A stretch of 64,000 nt of DNA from Gracilaria vermiculophylla (GCA_019155205.2 JAHNZQ020000004.1:626658-690657), one strand, 5' to 3'; shown: positions 1 through 10,350, numbered from the stretch's first letter. A program made the numbers and translations. Notes: a model not told the origin generated them from the letters alone.

Positions 1-224
1 TGTTTTTATTTTTTCGATCGGTAAATATGAATTATTTTTGTTTCTTTTTCGGGTACTGTCAAAAATTCATGTCCATGTCCATGTCCATGTATAGGATGCG
101 CCTCGAAGCAGGCAATTTGACCTTGATCATAGTTAAGGATGTTACGGCTCCGATCTGTTTCTTGGATTTTGCTCACTCGGATAGCATGTTAAATTCGTAG
201 TTATCTATCACGCCATACATCATT

Positions 225-884
225 ATGGTATCTCACGTCCGGTTTGGCAATGATAGCGACGATGAACAAAAAACATTTTCCTCTGATGGAGTGCAAGTAT
301 CCTCGAGGAGCAAACTTTCTAACATGAAAATCACTCAGAAGAAAACGCAAATGAAGTCGTCCAGCGAAACCAAAAGAAAGTCACGATCCAAGCTTCCAGC
401 GAAGCAGATTCGAAACCTTGAACGTTTTCTCAATTACAAGGAACACGAGCTACCCCCTGGGGTTGTTAAGAAAAAGAAGGAAGAACTCGAGGAATGGAAA
501 AGAGTGCAGGCAGAACGAGAACGCAGAGCACGTGAGCGGAACTTTGAGAAACGCTATAGAAGAGTCAAATTCTTCGAAATTCGAAAGGTGCAGCGTGTTC
601 TGCAGAATATTGCCGAAAGAGGTGATAGACCCGAAGACCAGGACGCTAAACTCCAAGCGCAGAAAGATTTGTTATACATCCAACAATACCCCAAAGACAA
701 GAAGTACATAGCTTTGTTCCCATCTGGAGGTCACAGTGATGAATCAAAAAAGAAGGTTGAACAGATGCGAGCTCTTATTGCAGGTTCAGGCGTTGCCGCC
801 GAAGAACAGATGACCTTGAAGACGAACAATGCTCTGACTGATGATTTCTTTGTAGATCTAGATATGGATAACGAAAACAAATAA
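225..884 (+). CDS. EFG1: EFG1-like rRNA-processing protein
   Basis: A 219-residue, highly basic protein. The central part carries the pattern of the EFG1 family: a Lys/Arg-rich helical stretch (about residues 50-110) running into KRYRRVKFFEIRKVQR at about 110-125, then a DLLYI...FP-type segment with KKYIALFP at about 160-166. EFG1 is a nucleolar factor of 18S rRNA maturation in yeast, and its length (about 230 residues) fits. The N-terminus is Ser/Lys-rich and probably disordered; the C-terminus is acidic. It is a single exon, and the first ATG of the frame was taken as start. A short CATGTC hexamer repeat lies around 68-90 upstream. The family call rests on motif recognition and is fairly secure; the nucleolar role is taken from the family. 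Confidence 0.8.
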   Translation: MVSHVRFGNDSDDEQKTFSSDGVQVSSRSKLSNMKITQKKTQMKSSSETKRKSRSKLPAKQIRNLERFLNYKEHELPPGVVKKKKEELEEWKRVQAERERRARERNFEKRYRRVKFFEIRKVQRVLQNIAERGDRPEDQDAKLQAQKDLLYIQQYPKDKKYIALFPSGGHSDESKKKVEQMRALIAGSGVAAEEQMTLKTNNALTDDFFVDLDMDNENK

Positions 885-1196
885 TTTGGCTGTTAGAGCG
901 CACCCCGCATAACGGAAATTTAAATATCAAATAAGAAGAGACGCTCAGTGGTCAGAAAGAGTTTCGAGAAGGGAATTGCATCTCTTTCAGATTTGGAGTA
1001 ACACATTCGAACAGAAACGATCTCCAACCATCAGCCAGCGAAATGATCAATAATATCAAAACTTCGTGTGCCCCAAATGGTATTAAACATAAACCACGGT
1101 CTGAAAGCGTATGTCAGGTGTACATTAATCGGTTTTAAAACAAGTTAGGATGTGACGTTTGCAGCTGTATAATATCAGGAATCTTCATTGTGTTTA
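885..1196. other. Intergenic, convergent 3' ends
   Basis: A 312-bp spacer between the 3' ends of the EFG1 gene (+) and the membrane-protein gene (-). AT-moderate, no ORF of note, no RNA gene seen. It should hold the two polyadenylation regions. Confidence 0.5.
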
Positions 1197-2234
1197 TTAT
1201 AATGCGCTTTCATTTCTACCAAACGGGCAGCGAGAGTCGCAGGATTCCTTTTCGGTAGTGGAGTAAGTCGCTCGCCTGGACATCCTGGTAGCTTCCTTTG
1301 AGAACGAAAGCGCTGCATTCGATACATCACGTCCTGAAAAAGTATGAGACGCCAAGAGTGGATGGAGAGGTCTACGCTTCTTTTTGTAGTCTCCAATGTA
1401 ATTGAGGGATATCATCATGTACCCAAGCACCGAATTAAGTCCCCAAATCACTGACGCCGCTGTTCCCATCAAAACGTGATTTGTGAAGAAGCTTTCTCCC
1501 CAAGCATGTCCAAGGATAACAAGAATCATCGTCCCAAGAGCAGTTACAACCTTAACAGAGAAAAAACACTGTCTTGTTCTTAGCGAACATAAACAAGCCG
1601 CCAGAATTGAACTAATAGCATTTCCAATCAAGAATGCACCGAGGAAACGTGAAATGGTCACCGAAATAGAGTTAGGCTTCAATCTGGTTTGCATACGCAA
1701 AAACCCCTGAGGAAAACCAAACCATAAAAATCCTGCCGCGATCGTCAAGAAAAAATCCATCACGAGAAAGCTGGAAATCTGAATAGAATCCGTTCTTCCT
1801 AATGGAAGCGCTGAAACAGCATAAAACACATGCGGAAGAAGCCAAAATAAAGCACCCGTGCATGTATCGAGAAATCCGTCGCTCCATTCAGGGTAATGAA
1901 TCCCCGAGTACAAAGAGATCGTCACAAATAAAAGTGCTGTTATTGCTCTCGAAAGAGTGACGACATACTTGTCAAGCCTATCTCTGCTTGCAAACGCACG
2001 ATGAGAGGCATATGAAGAAGAGAGGAGCATAAGACCAGCAACACGAGTCAAATGAACTGAAACTGGGTCGAGTTCAACGGTTGTTTGGTACAACAGCAGG
2101 AATCTCGGAACAAGTAAGAGCGAGGTTCCTGTTACCATCGTGGCGATGGCATCGGTGAGGAGCCAAGCATTTTGTCCGGCTCTCCATGCAGCAAGAGTCG
2201 CAAAGAGAGCAGCCAACTGCAACGAAGAGAACAT
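1197..2234 (-). CDS. Multi-pass membrane protein with internal duplication
   Basis: A 345-residue protein with about seven to nine hydrophobic segments spread over residues 1-290, followed by a basic, Ser-rich hydrophilic tail (about 290-345), probably cytosolic. I do not recognise a family. The first third (a VPRFLL segment followed by LDPVSVHLTRVAGLML, about residues 40-75) and a later part (a FPQGFLR segment followed by NSISVTISRFLGAFLI, about residues 173-205) look alike, suggesting an internal twofold repeat, as in many transporters. No catalytic motif is visible. Single exon; the first ATG was used as start. It converges on the EFG1 gene. Confidence 0.6.
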   Translation of the reverse strand: MFSSLQLAALFATLAAWRAGQNAWLLTDAIATMVTGTSLLLVPRFLLLYQTTVELDPVSVHLTRVAGLMLLSSSYASHRAFASRDRLDKYVVTLSRAITALLFVTISLYSGIHYPEWSDGFLDTCTGALFWLLPHVFYAVSALPLGRTDSIQISSFLVMDFFLTIAAGFLWFGFPQGFLRMQTRLKPNSISVTISRFLGAFLIGNAISSILAACLCSLRTRQCFFSVKVVTALGTMILVILGHAWGESFFTNHVLMGTAASVIWGLNSVLGYMMISLNYIGDYKKKRRPLHPLLASHTFSGRDVSNAALSFSKEATRMSRRATYSTTEKESCDSRCPFGRNESAL

Positions 2235-3741
2235 GAACAGGCGCTAAAATGTTTTCCTCGTATATCAAAGAGCAACTGGGACTCAACAAAGACGTTTTCT
2301 GTTCTGATCGCTATTGCTTCACAAGCAGTTCTCGATACATCGGCGGATTAATAATTCGCCGAAAGAAGCGACCAAATGAAGTTGCCAGGATAGATCGGAA
2401 GAGATGAGCCATGTTGAGCACCTAACGCCTTTTGGATCCATTCGGAAGTAATGGCACAGTTGTGTACAGAGTACGTGGTTGTCAGCTTTGCGCGACTTGA
2501 GAAGTACGAACAGGCGCGGATAGGCGACAAGTGCACAAAGGGACGTGGTGAGCATGTCTGGACCAGAAGCACGGTGTCTTGCCACAGCAATCGTTTGTCA
2601 GTGAAGTTCATCGCCTCGCAGTCACGGGGATGAGCCACGTCTCGTGCTGTGCTCTACTCTGTTTTTTTTCTTTGTTAAAAAAAAGGATCTGATGAACTCC
2701 GCTTAGAGCAGCTTGCAATACATGGCACAGCAGTTCATTAAGAGACGTAAATATCCCCAGATGAGCATACTTCATATTGTGAACAACCCGAAAGATTCGC
2801 CACCGTTTCCAAAAACAAAGTCGCCGGCAAAAACAATGTTCATCAGATTTGAGACGTCGAATTGATTAGCTACACCGGAACTACGTCTCCGTCCAAACAA
2901 GAACCGGAAACCGAGGTTTGGTCTATTATCCCTTGCAGTAAGAGAACCTTGCCTGGAAAGGGTGTATTGCATTCCATGGTGAAACGGCTGGTATGGTGTA
3001 TGCTTCCGGTACGAATGGATCTGTTTTAATTGCACTTGTCTATCGCTTCATGCTCCTTGATCCATTTGTTGGTAATCCGGAGAAAAGTGACGGACGTACT
3101 GAAGTGAAAACATCACCCGTCGAGTGGCCTTGATTATCGTGAACATGCACTGCAGGCTTTCTGAACTAGGTTTGATCGAAGCGGGTGATCCGGCGGCAGA
3201 TGAAGTCCGCCAAGCTTCGTGCGCCATGAGGCTTCCGTCAATGTGGCGGAAGCCTTACAGTTCACAATCTTTTCAATTCGGTAAGTATCCATAATGGAAT
3301 TTCCAAGCTATTTCCACACTATTTCCACGCTAGAGGGAACGTCTTGTTCCATCCATACCCATAATGCGGCGCAAAATCATCAGGGCAGACAAAGATGACA
3401 TAACACACCACGTAAGACACGAGACCACGGGTTATGGCGCCCTATGCATCCCGCGAATCCTTGGAACCAAAGTCAGATTTGCTCAGGAGCAAGGGATGCA
3501 TTTGCTGCGCTGGTCTCTCACACAGTGCGCACGGATCCCTATCTCTATCTGTTGCAAGCCTCACACAGAAGTGCGAACACCGGATATCCCCGTCGAAATC
3601 TTTTCAACATTATTGGTCTCCCAGCGCACCCCGCTTCCCGAATCTGCGCGCCTTGTTCGTCCGCTCCGAAAAGCACTGATATTTCCCGTTGGATGACTCA
3701 CCGTCTGTCCGCCCCACGCTAAACAATCCCTGCACATCGAC
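2235..3741. other. Intergenic upstream of bZIP paralog 1
   Basis: About 1.5 kb with only short overlapping ORFs on both strands that show no consistent frame or recognisable product. It carries the upstream region of the membrane protein (-) and of the first bZIP gene (+), and one clean hairpin at 3229-3255. Confidence 0.45.
3229..3255. repeat. Perfect 9-bp inverted repeat (hairpin)
   Basis: AGGCTTCCG and its exact complement CGGAAGCCT are separated by a 9-nt loop, about 490 bp upstream of the first bZIP-type start codon. Function unknown; it may be a protein site, a relic of a small mobile element, or chance. Confidence 0.5.
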
Positions 3742-5571
3742 ATGAACCAGTTGTGTGTCCCAATCCCACAGGCTACGGACACACAGCAGATTCTCGAAGA
3801 TGTGTTTGCTTTGTGCAGAATTCCTTGGATTTTCGAGTTCATCTTCAACGCAGACCCTGCAGCCGATATTTCCATGTTGCTCGCCCCCGTCCAGAAGCGG
3901 CACGCACTGTCCGCAAGAATATTCGTCAACGCCACGGAGACATCCTCCCGCTACGCCCACTCCTTCGACTTCAACAAAGAGCTCATGTTCTACTCTATTC
4001 CGGCTTTCTCCGTCGAGCATATTACGGCCGGATTCTGCGTTGAACAGCTCGCCCGAAGCAAGCCCAAGGACGGCCTGCAATGTATTCGTTTCGTTCGCGA
4101 CGACACGAACGGCGTTTTCCTACACGTGAGTGAAAACCAACACACAGGCGTCACGGAGGTTGACTGCCTAACGCACAAGTCGTCCACTCGCCGAACACGA
4201 GTGCGCATGAAGTTTGACTGCCCTAGTTTGCGCAGAGTTTTGCGCACGTCAAAAGGAATCCTACACCCGAGTGACATATCTTCCTCTCTCATATACTACA
4301 ACGTCTCGGACGAGCGTCGAACTTGCCCCGTATGCGGTGACGCGACGGCCGGGGACTGCGCTTGCAAGTTACCGCTGCAACGGCCTTCCCATCCGTTCGA
4401 CTTTCGATTCGAAGCAAGCAACATGCAGTTGTACACGGGTTTTTATCAAGGAGCGACTGTAGTTCGGCTTTGTAGCGTCGGGCATGGTTCTATTAACGCC
4501 ACTTTGCAGTCTGGGAGCGTGATTCAAGGAGAACTGAACCCCGAAATCACTCAACGTCTGCACCGGATGGCCGTAACGGATCGGCTTGCAAAGGTGAAAG
4601 ATAACCTTTTTTCGCTGGTGATGCCTCACGGTCAGACGCCCGCCATCAACGTCGCTGCTCAGGAAGCAGAGGGAGATTTAGGAGTAAACATGACAGATAG
4701 CGTAGCAGTCAATGTGTTTGACATTAGCTCACTCGACGAGCATCGCTTGTCGGCCAATGAAATTGGCGACATGCCAGAGCCGCTAATGGCTGCACCGCAC
4801 GCGGCGGCAGAAGTGGAGAGAATGGCAGAGGTCGCTCACACGGATATGGAGCATAAAACATTCGCCGCCGGTGGTTTATTTGACGTAGGTGCAGATGTGA
4901 CGAACGGGGAGCTTGTCGACGCAGACACACTGATGGAAGCGCATGAAGTTCTTGGGGAAATGCGAAACGAATGCTCATCGACAGTGAACGAGAATGAAAG
5001 CACACACGGCGAGTACACACCACCACCGGAGAAAGACGGCGTTACAGAGTGTTGCACTTCTTCGGGGTCTTTGTCAAGCAAGCGCGGGATGGGGTGCGTG
5101 AATGATAAGGAGGTGGATGTCGACGGTGCACGCGTGCATGCTGGTAGGGGCGGTTGTGGGAACTTGAGACCGTTTGACGGACGATTTCACAAAGCGACAG
5201 ACGAAGATATGCAGGTGGCGGAGTACACTGCTATCAAGGAGAGCAACGAGAGCCCAGCGAACACTGATTCGCAGTTGAAACGCAAGAGACCGCGTATTAG
5301 AAGCGAAAACGAAGGCAGTAACGCTGAAGAGGACAAGCCACAGCGCGTGCTGACTGAGGAGGAGAAGACCGAGATTCGAAAGAAGCGAAATCGTGAAGCA
5401 GCTGCGCGTAGCAACTTGAAGCGGAAACTGAGGAACGAAAAAGTGCGGAAGGATCTGGCTAACCTGACGCAGAAAGCAGTGAAACTTCGAGTGCGAGAAA
5501 TGATGCTTCGCGACGAAAACACAAGATTACGGAACGAGGTGCGAAGAGCGAAATTGCTCGTGCCTCGATGA
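3742..5571 (+). CDS. bZIP-type regulator, paralog 1 (novel N-terminal module)
   Basis: 609 residues. The N-terminal module (about 15-290) has an aromatic helix (WIFEFIF, 29-35), FVRDD at 117-121, a putative zinc site CPVCG (195-199) followed by CAC (206-208), and an NM...GFYQG segment (227-237). A long acidic Ser/Thr-rich linker follows. The C-terminus is a basic leucine zipper: Asn550, Ala553, Ala554, Ser557, but Asn558 where the bZIP invariant Arg should be, then heptad positions Val568, Leu575, Leu582, Leu589, Leu596, ending 13 residues later. Likely a nuclear DNA-binding dimer; the N-terminal module has no family I recognise. First of three same-strand paralogs. The start is the first in-frame ATG and matches the N-terminal length of the relatives. 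Confidence 0.82.
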   Translation: MNQLCVPIPQATDTQQILEDVFALCRIPWIFEFIFNADPAADISMLLAPVQKRHALSARIFVNATETSSRYAHSFDFNKELMFYSIPAFSVEHITAGFCVEQLARSKPKDGLQCIRFVRDDTNGVFLHVSENQHTGVTEVDCLTHKSSTRRTRVRMKFDCPSLRRVLRTSKGILHPSDISSSLIYYNVSDERRTCPVCGDATAGDCACKLPLQRPSHPFDFRFEASNMQLYTGFYQGATVVRLCSVGHGSINATLQSGSVIQGELNPEITQRLHRMAVTDRLAKVKDNLFSLVMPHGQTPAINVAAQEAEGDLGVNMTDSVAVNVFDISSLDEHRLSANEIGDMPEPLMAAPHAAAEVERMAEVAHTDMEHKTFAAGGLFDVGADVTNGELVDADTLMEAHEVLGEMRNECSSTVNENESTHGEYTPPPEKDGVTECCTSSGSLSSKRGMGCVNDKEVDVDGARVHAGRGGCGNLRPFDGRFHKATDEDMQVAEYTAIKESNESPANTDSQLKRKRPRIRSENEGSNAEEDKPQRVLTEEEKTEIRKKRNREAAARSNLKRKLRNEKVRKDLANLTQKAVKLRVREMMLRDENTRLRNEVRRAKLLVPR

Positions 5572-5800
5572 CAAAATGGCGGTGGCGGGCGCGTTTTGGG
5601 TGCAGTCAGTGCTATTGAGGAGAAGACGTGTCCCAGCTCTCGACAGTTCCAGCCAAATTCAGGGTGAGAGTATGTAGAAAGACGGCAACTACTTGTAAAT
5701 TACAATCGGGAAGTTATTGCGATGCGATGAGGCGGGTCCATCCCCTAACATGTGCAGCACGATCTTTTGGTTGAGCGGGATGGTCTCTTACCGAACCGCG

Positions 5801-5902
5801 TGGACACTGTGCACCATCTGCGCGTTGTCCGTCATGGACACTGTGCATCATCTGCGCGTTGTCCGTTTTGGACACTGTGCACCATCTGCGCGTTGTCCGT
5901 TT
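5801..5902. repeat. Three tandem copies of a 34-bp repeat
   Basis: Units at 5801-5834, 5835-5868 and 5869-5902. Each starts TGGACACTGTGCA and carries CATCTGCGCGTTGTCC. They differ only at one C/T position and in the last two bases of unit 1. Each unit starts with GGACA and ends with its complement TGTCC, so each could fold or bind a symmetric dimer. Lies between bZIP paralogs 1 and 2. Confidence 0.9.
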
Positions 5903-6149
5903 TGTAGTATGTCGACGCCGTCCACGCATGAATGGCGAAATGTCCGTCCGTAACTCGGCGAGAGGCGTGGGATTTGAACGGAGTGGCCCGGCAGTATCCC
6001 CGAAAGCTGGGTACGGCCGCATGCAGTGCGCGGCTCGGTTTCAGCTCCATTGGATGAGTCAAGCGAAACTTCTGGAATGGTCGCGAATAACCCACTTGGA
6101 CGTTGCAGATTGGGTGCCGGTGCGGCGCTGGCGGAGAGACGGAAAGCTG

Positions 6150-6157
6150 TGACGTCA
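6150..6157. promoter_or_regulatory. Perfect CRE-type palindrome TGACGTCA
   Basis: The palindrome is the classical ATF/CREB half-site pair bound by bZIP dimers. It sits about 0.9 kb upstream of the start codon of bZIP paralog 2. An 8-mer is expected by chance about once per 65 kb, and another copy occurs inside coding DNA near 38712, so function is only suggested. Confidence 0.3.
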
Positions 6158-7037
6158 CTCTTGGCCGGACGGATGCCGCTGTTCCAAACACGAGCGTTTT
6201 CGCTGGTCCTCTTCGCGAGGGCTCTTCAAACACGTGAACTTGAACGCCACGCGAGGACGCGACTCGCAGACATGCGGCAGACACCCTTCGCATACAGCTG
6301 CGGCGCGCCAGTGGTTGGCCGTGTGCCTTCCATATTCCACGATAGCAGCGCTGATTGGTCAATCTACATGCCACGATGCACAGATGTACACGATACACAT
6401 TGACATCTTGTAGAACGGAGAGCGTATTCATTCAACTTCAGCGCTAAATATCTACCGCACGTTTGACGAAAGGATTCCACCAAAATGGCTGGGAACAGCA
6501 TGCACCCACAGCTGTCACACAAGAGTTCCGTCCGGTCTTCGGATTGGTGCAAACACCCATTATGATGACCATGTCAACATCGATGTCCATCCGTCAAACT
6601 CTCACGATTAGCACATCCATAACTACCAGGAAACAAGCTGACACGATTGATGCCATATGACCCTGAATATCATATAATTATCTCACAGATTGAGCAATCT
6701 ACTGCCCAACTTTCTCGCATTTATGGTGTGCGGGGTTCGATCCCTGATTCATTGCAATCGGTATCTTTGCAGGTTATCCGCCCAACGCTTCCCTACTCGA
6801 ATCACACCATCAACTCGCATCCATTGTCATCAACACAGCCAATCACAACGCAGAACTGCGAATTTGTGTCTTGCAAACAAGTTGCGGCGTAACAGCTCCC
6901 GCACTGCCAATCGACAGTTTGACTTATACCTATCGTCAAAGAAAGCTCGTGGCTCAGAAACGCGCCGCTTCGACCCGACCGCAACGGTTCGACCCGACTA
7001 CATCGGTTTGCGGTTTGTGGAGGCCGTTCACAACAGC

Positions 7038-8345
7038 ATGAATAGTGTTGAGACCGAGACAGAGGTTGTTAATACGCTACACGAAATTTTTTCCATATGT
7101 CGCATGCCCGTTTCCCACCACTTCTTGCTTGGTTGCTACGACAACGCCGAGTCGCACGTCCTACATGACAGGCCAGAGAGCCTCAGCGCGCTGCTACGAG
7201 TGAGCGCCCAGGAAGTGATGCCCATACGATACGGACGAATCTTCGATCATTCACACAACATCAACTTTCGCTCAACGCCTGCTATCAATGTGGGAAATGT
7301 CGCTCTGGGATACTGCTCTGTGCATTACTTGGACGGCGATGGAAGACGACACTTACAAATGCGATACGCTCGCGACGATAGAAACGGCAAGTTTCTGGCT
7401 TTGACCGCCTCAACGCTGGGCATCGTCGAAGTGGAATTGGTGACGTTGTGTTCAGCACGGAGACGGACAAGGGTGAACGCCCGCTTCCAAGCATCAGCTT
7501 TTCGACAGACGTGCGAAACAATGGATCTGAGCAGCGCGGTGAAAGCCTTGCAGGTCATGTCCACCAATCGGCAATGGCGACAGTGTCCGGTGTGCGGGCT
7601 GGGCGGGGTGGTGAACCTGGACGACGGAAGCGGCGACTGTGCATGTGTGTTGCCGATGGTGGTAGCAACCGAAGCATTTGACTTTCGGCGTGATCGAGCC
7701 AACATGGCTTGCCAGGCTGGACGGTTCTACGGTGATTGCGTGATGCAGGTGTTTGAAGAGGGCAAGTTGACGATCGATGCGCGGCTGGCCACTGAAATGC
7801 TGACGACAAGCACGACGGATATCACGCAGTTGATGGGCGCGCGGCTGATGGGCAGCGGCAGTGATATGATGCTAGCGTCGCCGGGGCAGTGGACGGCGCC
7901 GGCGTGGGCGTCGACAGCGTGGGCATCACCGGCGTGGGCGACCGGTATGGTGGAGCAAGGAATGGAAACGATGATGCGCGCGGGGTCCCAGGCTGAGAGT
8001 CATTCGCAGTCGGCGATGAAATCGCAGGGACCGCGAGTCACGCAAGAGGCGATAATTGGCGAAGGAGAAGGGGTGATTGATGAGCGCGCGCGGAAAATTG
8101 AGATGAGGAAGGAACGCAATCGGCTTGCAGCGGCGAGAAGCAACGCCAAACGGAAAGAGCGCACAGACCAGTTGCGCGATGCGCTGCGGGAAGTCGTGGA
8201 GCGCGAGCAGATGTTACGCGAGAGAGAGAAGGAATTGCGCCGCGAGAATGTGAAACTGCGTCAGCTCGTTGGGCAAAGTCATTCTGAAGCAGAGGTGGCG
8301 GCGAGGCTGGCACATGTGGTCGGCAGGAAACATCAAATCGAATGA
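7038..8345 (+). CDS. bZIP-type regulator, paralog 2
   Basis: 435 residues from the chosen ATG at 7038; the frame is open from 6690 but the extra 116 residues lack family similarity. The N-terminal module includes YARDDRNGKFL, a CPVCG motif starting at Cys183 and CAC at 201-203, then NM...GRFYGD. The linker is short and contains Trp-Ala-Ser/Thr repeats (PAWAS, TAWAS, PAWAT). The C-terminal bZIP has Asn361, Ala364, Ala365, Ser368 and Asn369 in place of the conserved Arg, with zipper positions Leu, Val, Leu, Leu, Leu in exact 7-residue register. About 20 residues follow the last leucine-rich heptad, longer than in the relatives. Probably a nuclear DNA-binding protein; target unknown. The 232-bp gap to paralog 3 on the same strand is tight. 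Confidence 0.8.
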   Translation: MNSVETETEVVNTLHEIFSICRMPVSHHFLLGCYDNAESHVLHDRPESLSALLRVSAQEVMPIRYGRIFDHSHNINFRSTPAINVGNVALGYCSVHYLDGDGRRHLQMRYARDDRNGKFLALTASTLGIVEVELVTLCSARRRTRVNARFQASAFRQTCETMDLSSAVKALQVMSTNRQWRQCPVCGLGGVVNLDDGSGDCACVLPMVVATEAFDFRRDRANMACQAGRFYGDCVMQVFEEGKLTIDARLATEMLTTSTTDITQLMGARLMGSGSDMMLASPGQWTAPAWASTAWASPAWATGMVEQGMETMMRAGSQAESHSQSAMKSQGPRVTQEAIIGEGEGVIDERARKIEMRKERNRLAAARSNAKRKERTDQLRDALREVVEREQMLREREKELRRENVKLRQLVGQSHSEAEVAARLAHVVGRKHQIE

Positions 8346-8577
8346 CCGCCATGCGGTGGGCGGCGAGCGTGAGCTATCGTGTGGCCATGACGTTTGCTTA
8401 ATCTCATCAAATAAAGTTTTCGAGTTCATGTTTAACTTTTAACTGCTATGTCGCTTCGCCGAGCCCCCTCCGTGCACGCTGCGGTCCGTCCGAATCGTCT
8501 CTCCTGTGCCGCGTATTCTCGCGCGCCGTTCCCTCCACCATCTTGCTGCCCTCTCGCTCTTCCCGCTCCGCCCGCGA

Positions 8578-10350
8578 ATGGCATCCTTTGCGCCCGTTCC
8601 TCAACCCACTGCCGCCGATGTCGCGAAGTTTCTCTCTCTAGTTCCGACATCGCACGCGCCCCCTCCTTCGCTCCGTGACGCGCTGGCCGAGCTGCTCGCC
8701 GCTTGCCGCTTTCCCGCCGCGCTCGACTTCCTCTTCAACCCCGAGGCCGACCCGTTGTCCATCCTCACAGCACCCTTCAACCGCCACAACGCCGTCGCCA
8801 GCTCCGTCTGCATCTCCGTGTCGGAGCCTGAACCCTCGCCCGCCTTGTCCCCTCACGACGCCGCCGAGTCGCTTTTCCTCGGCAACTACGCCTTCATCCC
8901 CGCCTTCAGTATTGCCGACATTCAACTTGGCTTCGGCATTCGCGAATGCAAAGCGACTCTCAATGGCGTTGCATTGGAGCACCCATGTTCGCCCACCCCC
9001 CGCACCAACATTTTTCGCTTCATTCGAAACGACAGTGCGCATGTACTCATCATTGTTCAAGACTTGGACGAGCCTCTCGTCAAGATTGACTACATGCGTC
9101 TCATCAGCGGGTGCATGCGTCGCCGCAACTATCTGGTAGTCACAAGATCCGGACTGCATGACTTACATCGGACGCACTCCGACTTTGAGCCATCACAACT
9201 TGCCCCCCATGTTGCTGTTTATCGCTCAAGCGTTGAGCGTCGCCCATGTCCCATTTGTGGCAACCAACCCAGCTCTGCGCCTTGTTTCTGCGTCATCAAC
9301 GTCCCAAAGTCTCGCCATTCTCTGGACTTCAGTATCATGGGACCGGGTATGAATGCTCACCTTGGCGATTACGAAGGCTCCGCAGTGCTTAACTTTGCTG
9401 TGAAAGGGCTCAACGCGGGTTCTGCTACGCTTGGAAGTAGAATGGTAATTTCGAAGGCTTCCGAAGAAGAGGACCTCATAGACCGACTTAGTCGTTGTGT
9501 TATTAGAGACGAGCTCTCAAAATCACCTGAAAACCCACTCAAGGACATCCTCCTTCGTCCATTTCAAATGCCCCAAACCCCCTCAAGGAACCAGCCTGCC
9601 TCGGAACTTGATACCTCAAGTTCGTCTATGAGCTCCGAACAATCTCTTTCTGTGTTACAAACAATTCCGGTTATGACTCCCATTATGAACCAGACGCCGG
9701 CATTGTTAGAGGCATTTTGCGATCCGAAAACACGCACTTCGAGCATACATAGCGATCCAATCCAGGGACGAAAAGTGACTCTGCCAAACCCGAGCGAGAT
9801 AGACATTTCGCAGAGTAATGCTTCGCTAAAGTTGCCCTCAATGACTCCTTCATTTTTTACGCCCGATGGCGAAAGCAACAAACTCTCATGGATATCCCCC
9901 GAGTTCAACAACGCCCTTGATGCGACCATGGAAAATCCTATAGCCCCTGAAGGTCTACAGTTTTCTTCAGGGTTTCCTATAAATGAAGACTCAGCTCTCA
10001 CAGATTTGATCGTTCAGCAAGCTGTGTCTGAATACCTCAAGGAAAATGCTGCAGTACCAACCAACGGCATGCAACAATCTGATCCTGTTCCTATTGCTCC
10101 TGCGAACCTAATTCCAGTGCCTGAAAGTTCCAAGTCCAAAGCAGAAGAAGAGAGGGAGCGGAGAGCCGAGTTGCGACGACAGCGAAATCGTGAATCGGCG
10201 CATCGTAGCAATATGAAGCGAAAACACAAGAATGATACTCTCAAAGCAGATTTGAAAAAGTGGCACGGAAAAGTGGCAGAATTACGCAGGCTGGAGGTAG
10301 TACTTCGTGAAGAAAATCTGAAGCTGAGAAGGATGCTATCTAATGACTGA
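8578..10350 (+). CDS. bZIP-type regulator, paralog 3
   Basis: 590 residues from the ATG at 8578; an earlier in-frame ATG at 8506 would add 24 basic, Leu-rich residues and is not excluded. The module has FRFIRNDSAHVL, a zinc-like site CPICG beginning at Cys224 with Cys236-x-Cys238 (CFC instead of CAC), and a GDYEG segment. The linker is Ser/Pro/Thr-rich. The bZIP region at the C-terminus: Asn537, Ser540 (for Ala), Ala541, Ser544, Asn545 for the invariant Arg; zipper positions Leu, Trp, Leu, Leu, Leu, ending about 10 residues after the last. The family seems to tolerate Trp or Glu at the second heptad, which could restrict dimer partners. Confidence 0.82.
   Translation: MASFAPVPQPTAADVAKFLSLVPTSHAPPPSLRDALAELLAACRFPAALDFLFNPEADPLSILTAPFNRHNAVASSVCISVSEPEPSPALSPHDAAESLFLGNYAFIPAFSIADIQLGFGIRECKATLNGVALEHPCSPTPRTNIFRFIRNDSAHVLIIVQDLDEPLVKIDYMRLISGCMRRRNYLVVTRSGLHDLHRTHSDFEPSQLAPHVAVYRSSVERRPCPICGNQPSSAPCFCVINVPKSRHSLDFSIMGPGMNAHLGDYEGSAVLNFAVKGLNAGSATLGSRMVISKASEEEDLIDRLSRCVIRDELSKSPENPLKDILLRPFQMPQTPSRNQPASELDTSSSSMSSEQSLSVLQTIPVMTPIMNQTPALLEAFCDPKTRTSSIHSDPIQGRKVTLPNPSEIDISQSNASLKLPSMTPSFFTPDGESNKLSWISPEFNNALDATMENPIAPEGLQFSSGFPINEDSALTDLIVQQAVSEYLKENAAVPTNGMQQSDPVPIAPANLIPVPESSKSKAEEERERRAELRRQRNRESAHRSNMKRKHKNDTLKADLKKWHGKVAELRRLEVVLREENLKLRRMLSND

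Larger units (their letters stand above)
5572..7037. other. Intergenic between bZIP paralogs 1 and 2
   Basis: About 1.5 kb. It holds a 3 x 34-bp tandem repeat (5801-5902) and a perfect TGACGTCA palindrome (6150-6157). The reading frame of paralog 2 stays open upstream to about 6690, but those residues do not resemble the family, so this is taken as leader or promoter. Confidence 0.5.

Noticed and set aside
6700..6770. tRNA-like B-box GGGGTTCGATCCC near 6735
   Set aside because: No A-box, no acceptor stem and no anticodon arm at the right distance.
6690..7037. 116-residue N-terminal extension of bZIP paralog 2
   Set aside because: Open frame but without similarity to the other family members; the ATG at 7038 fits their start.
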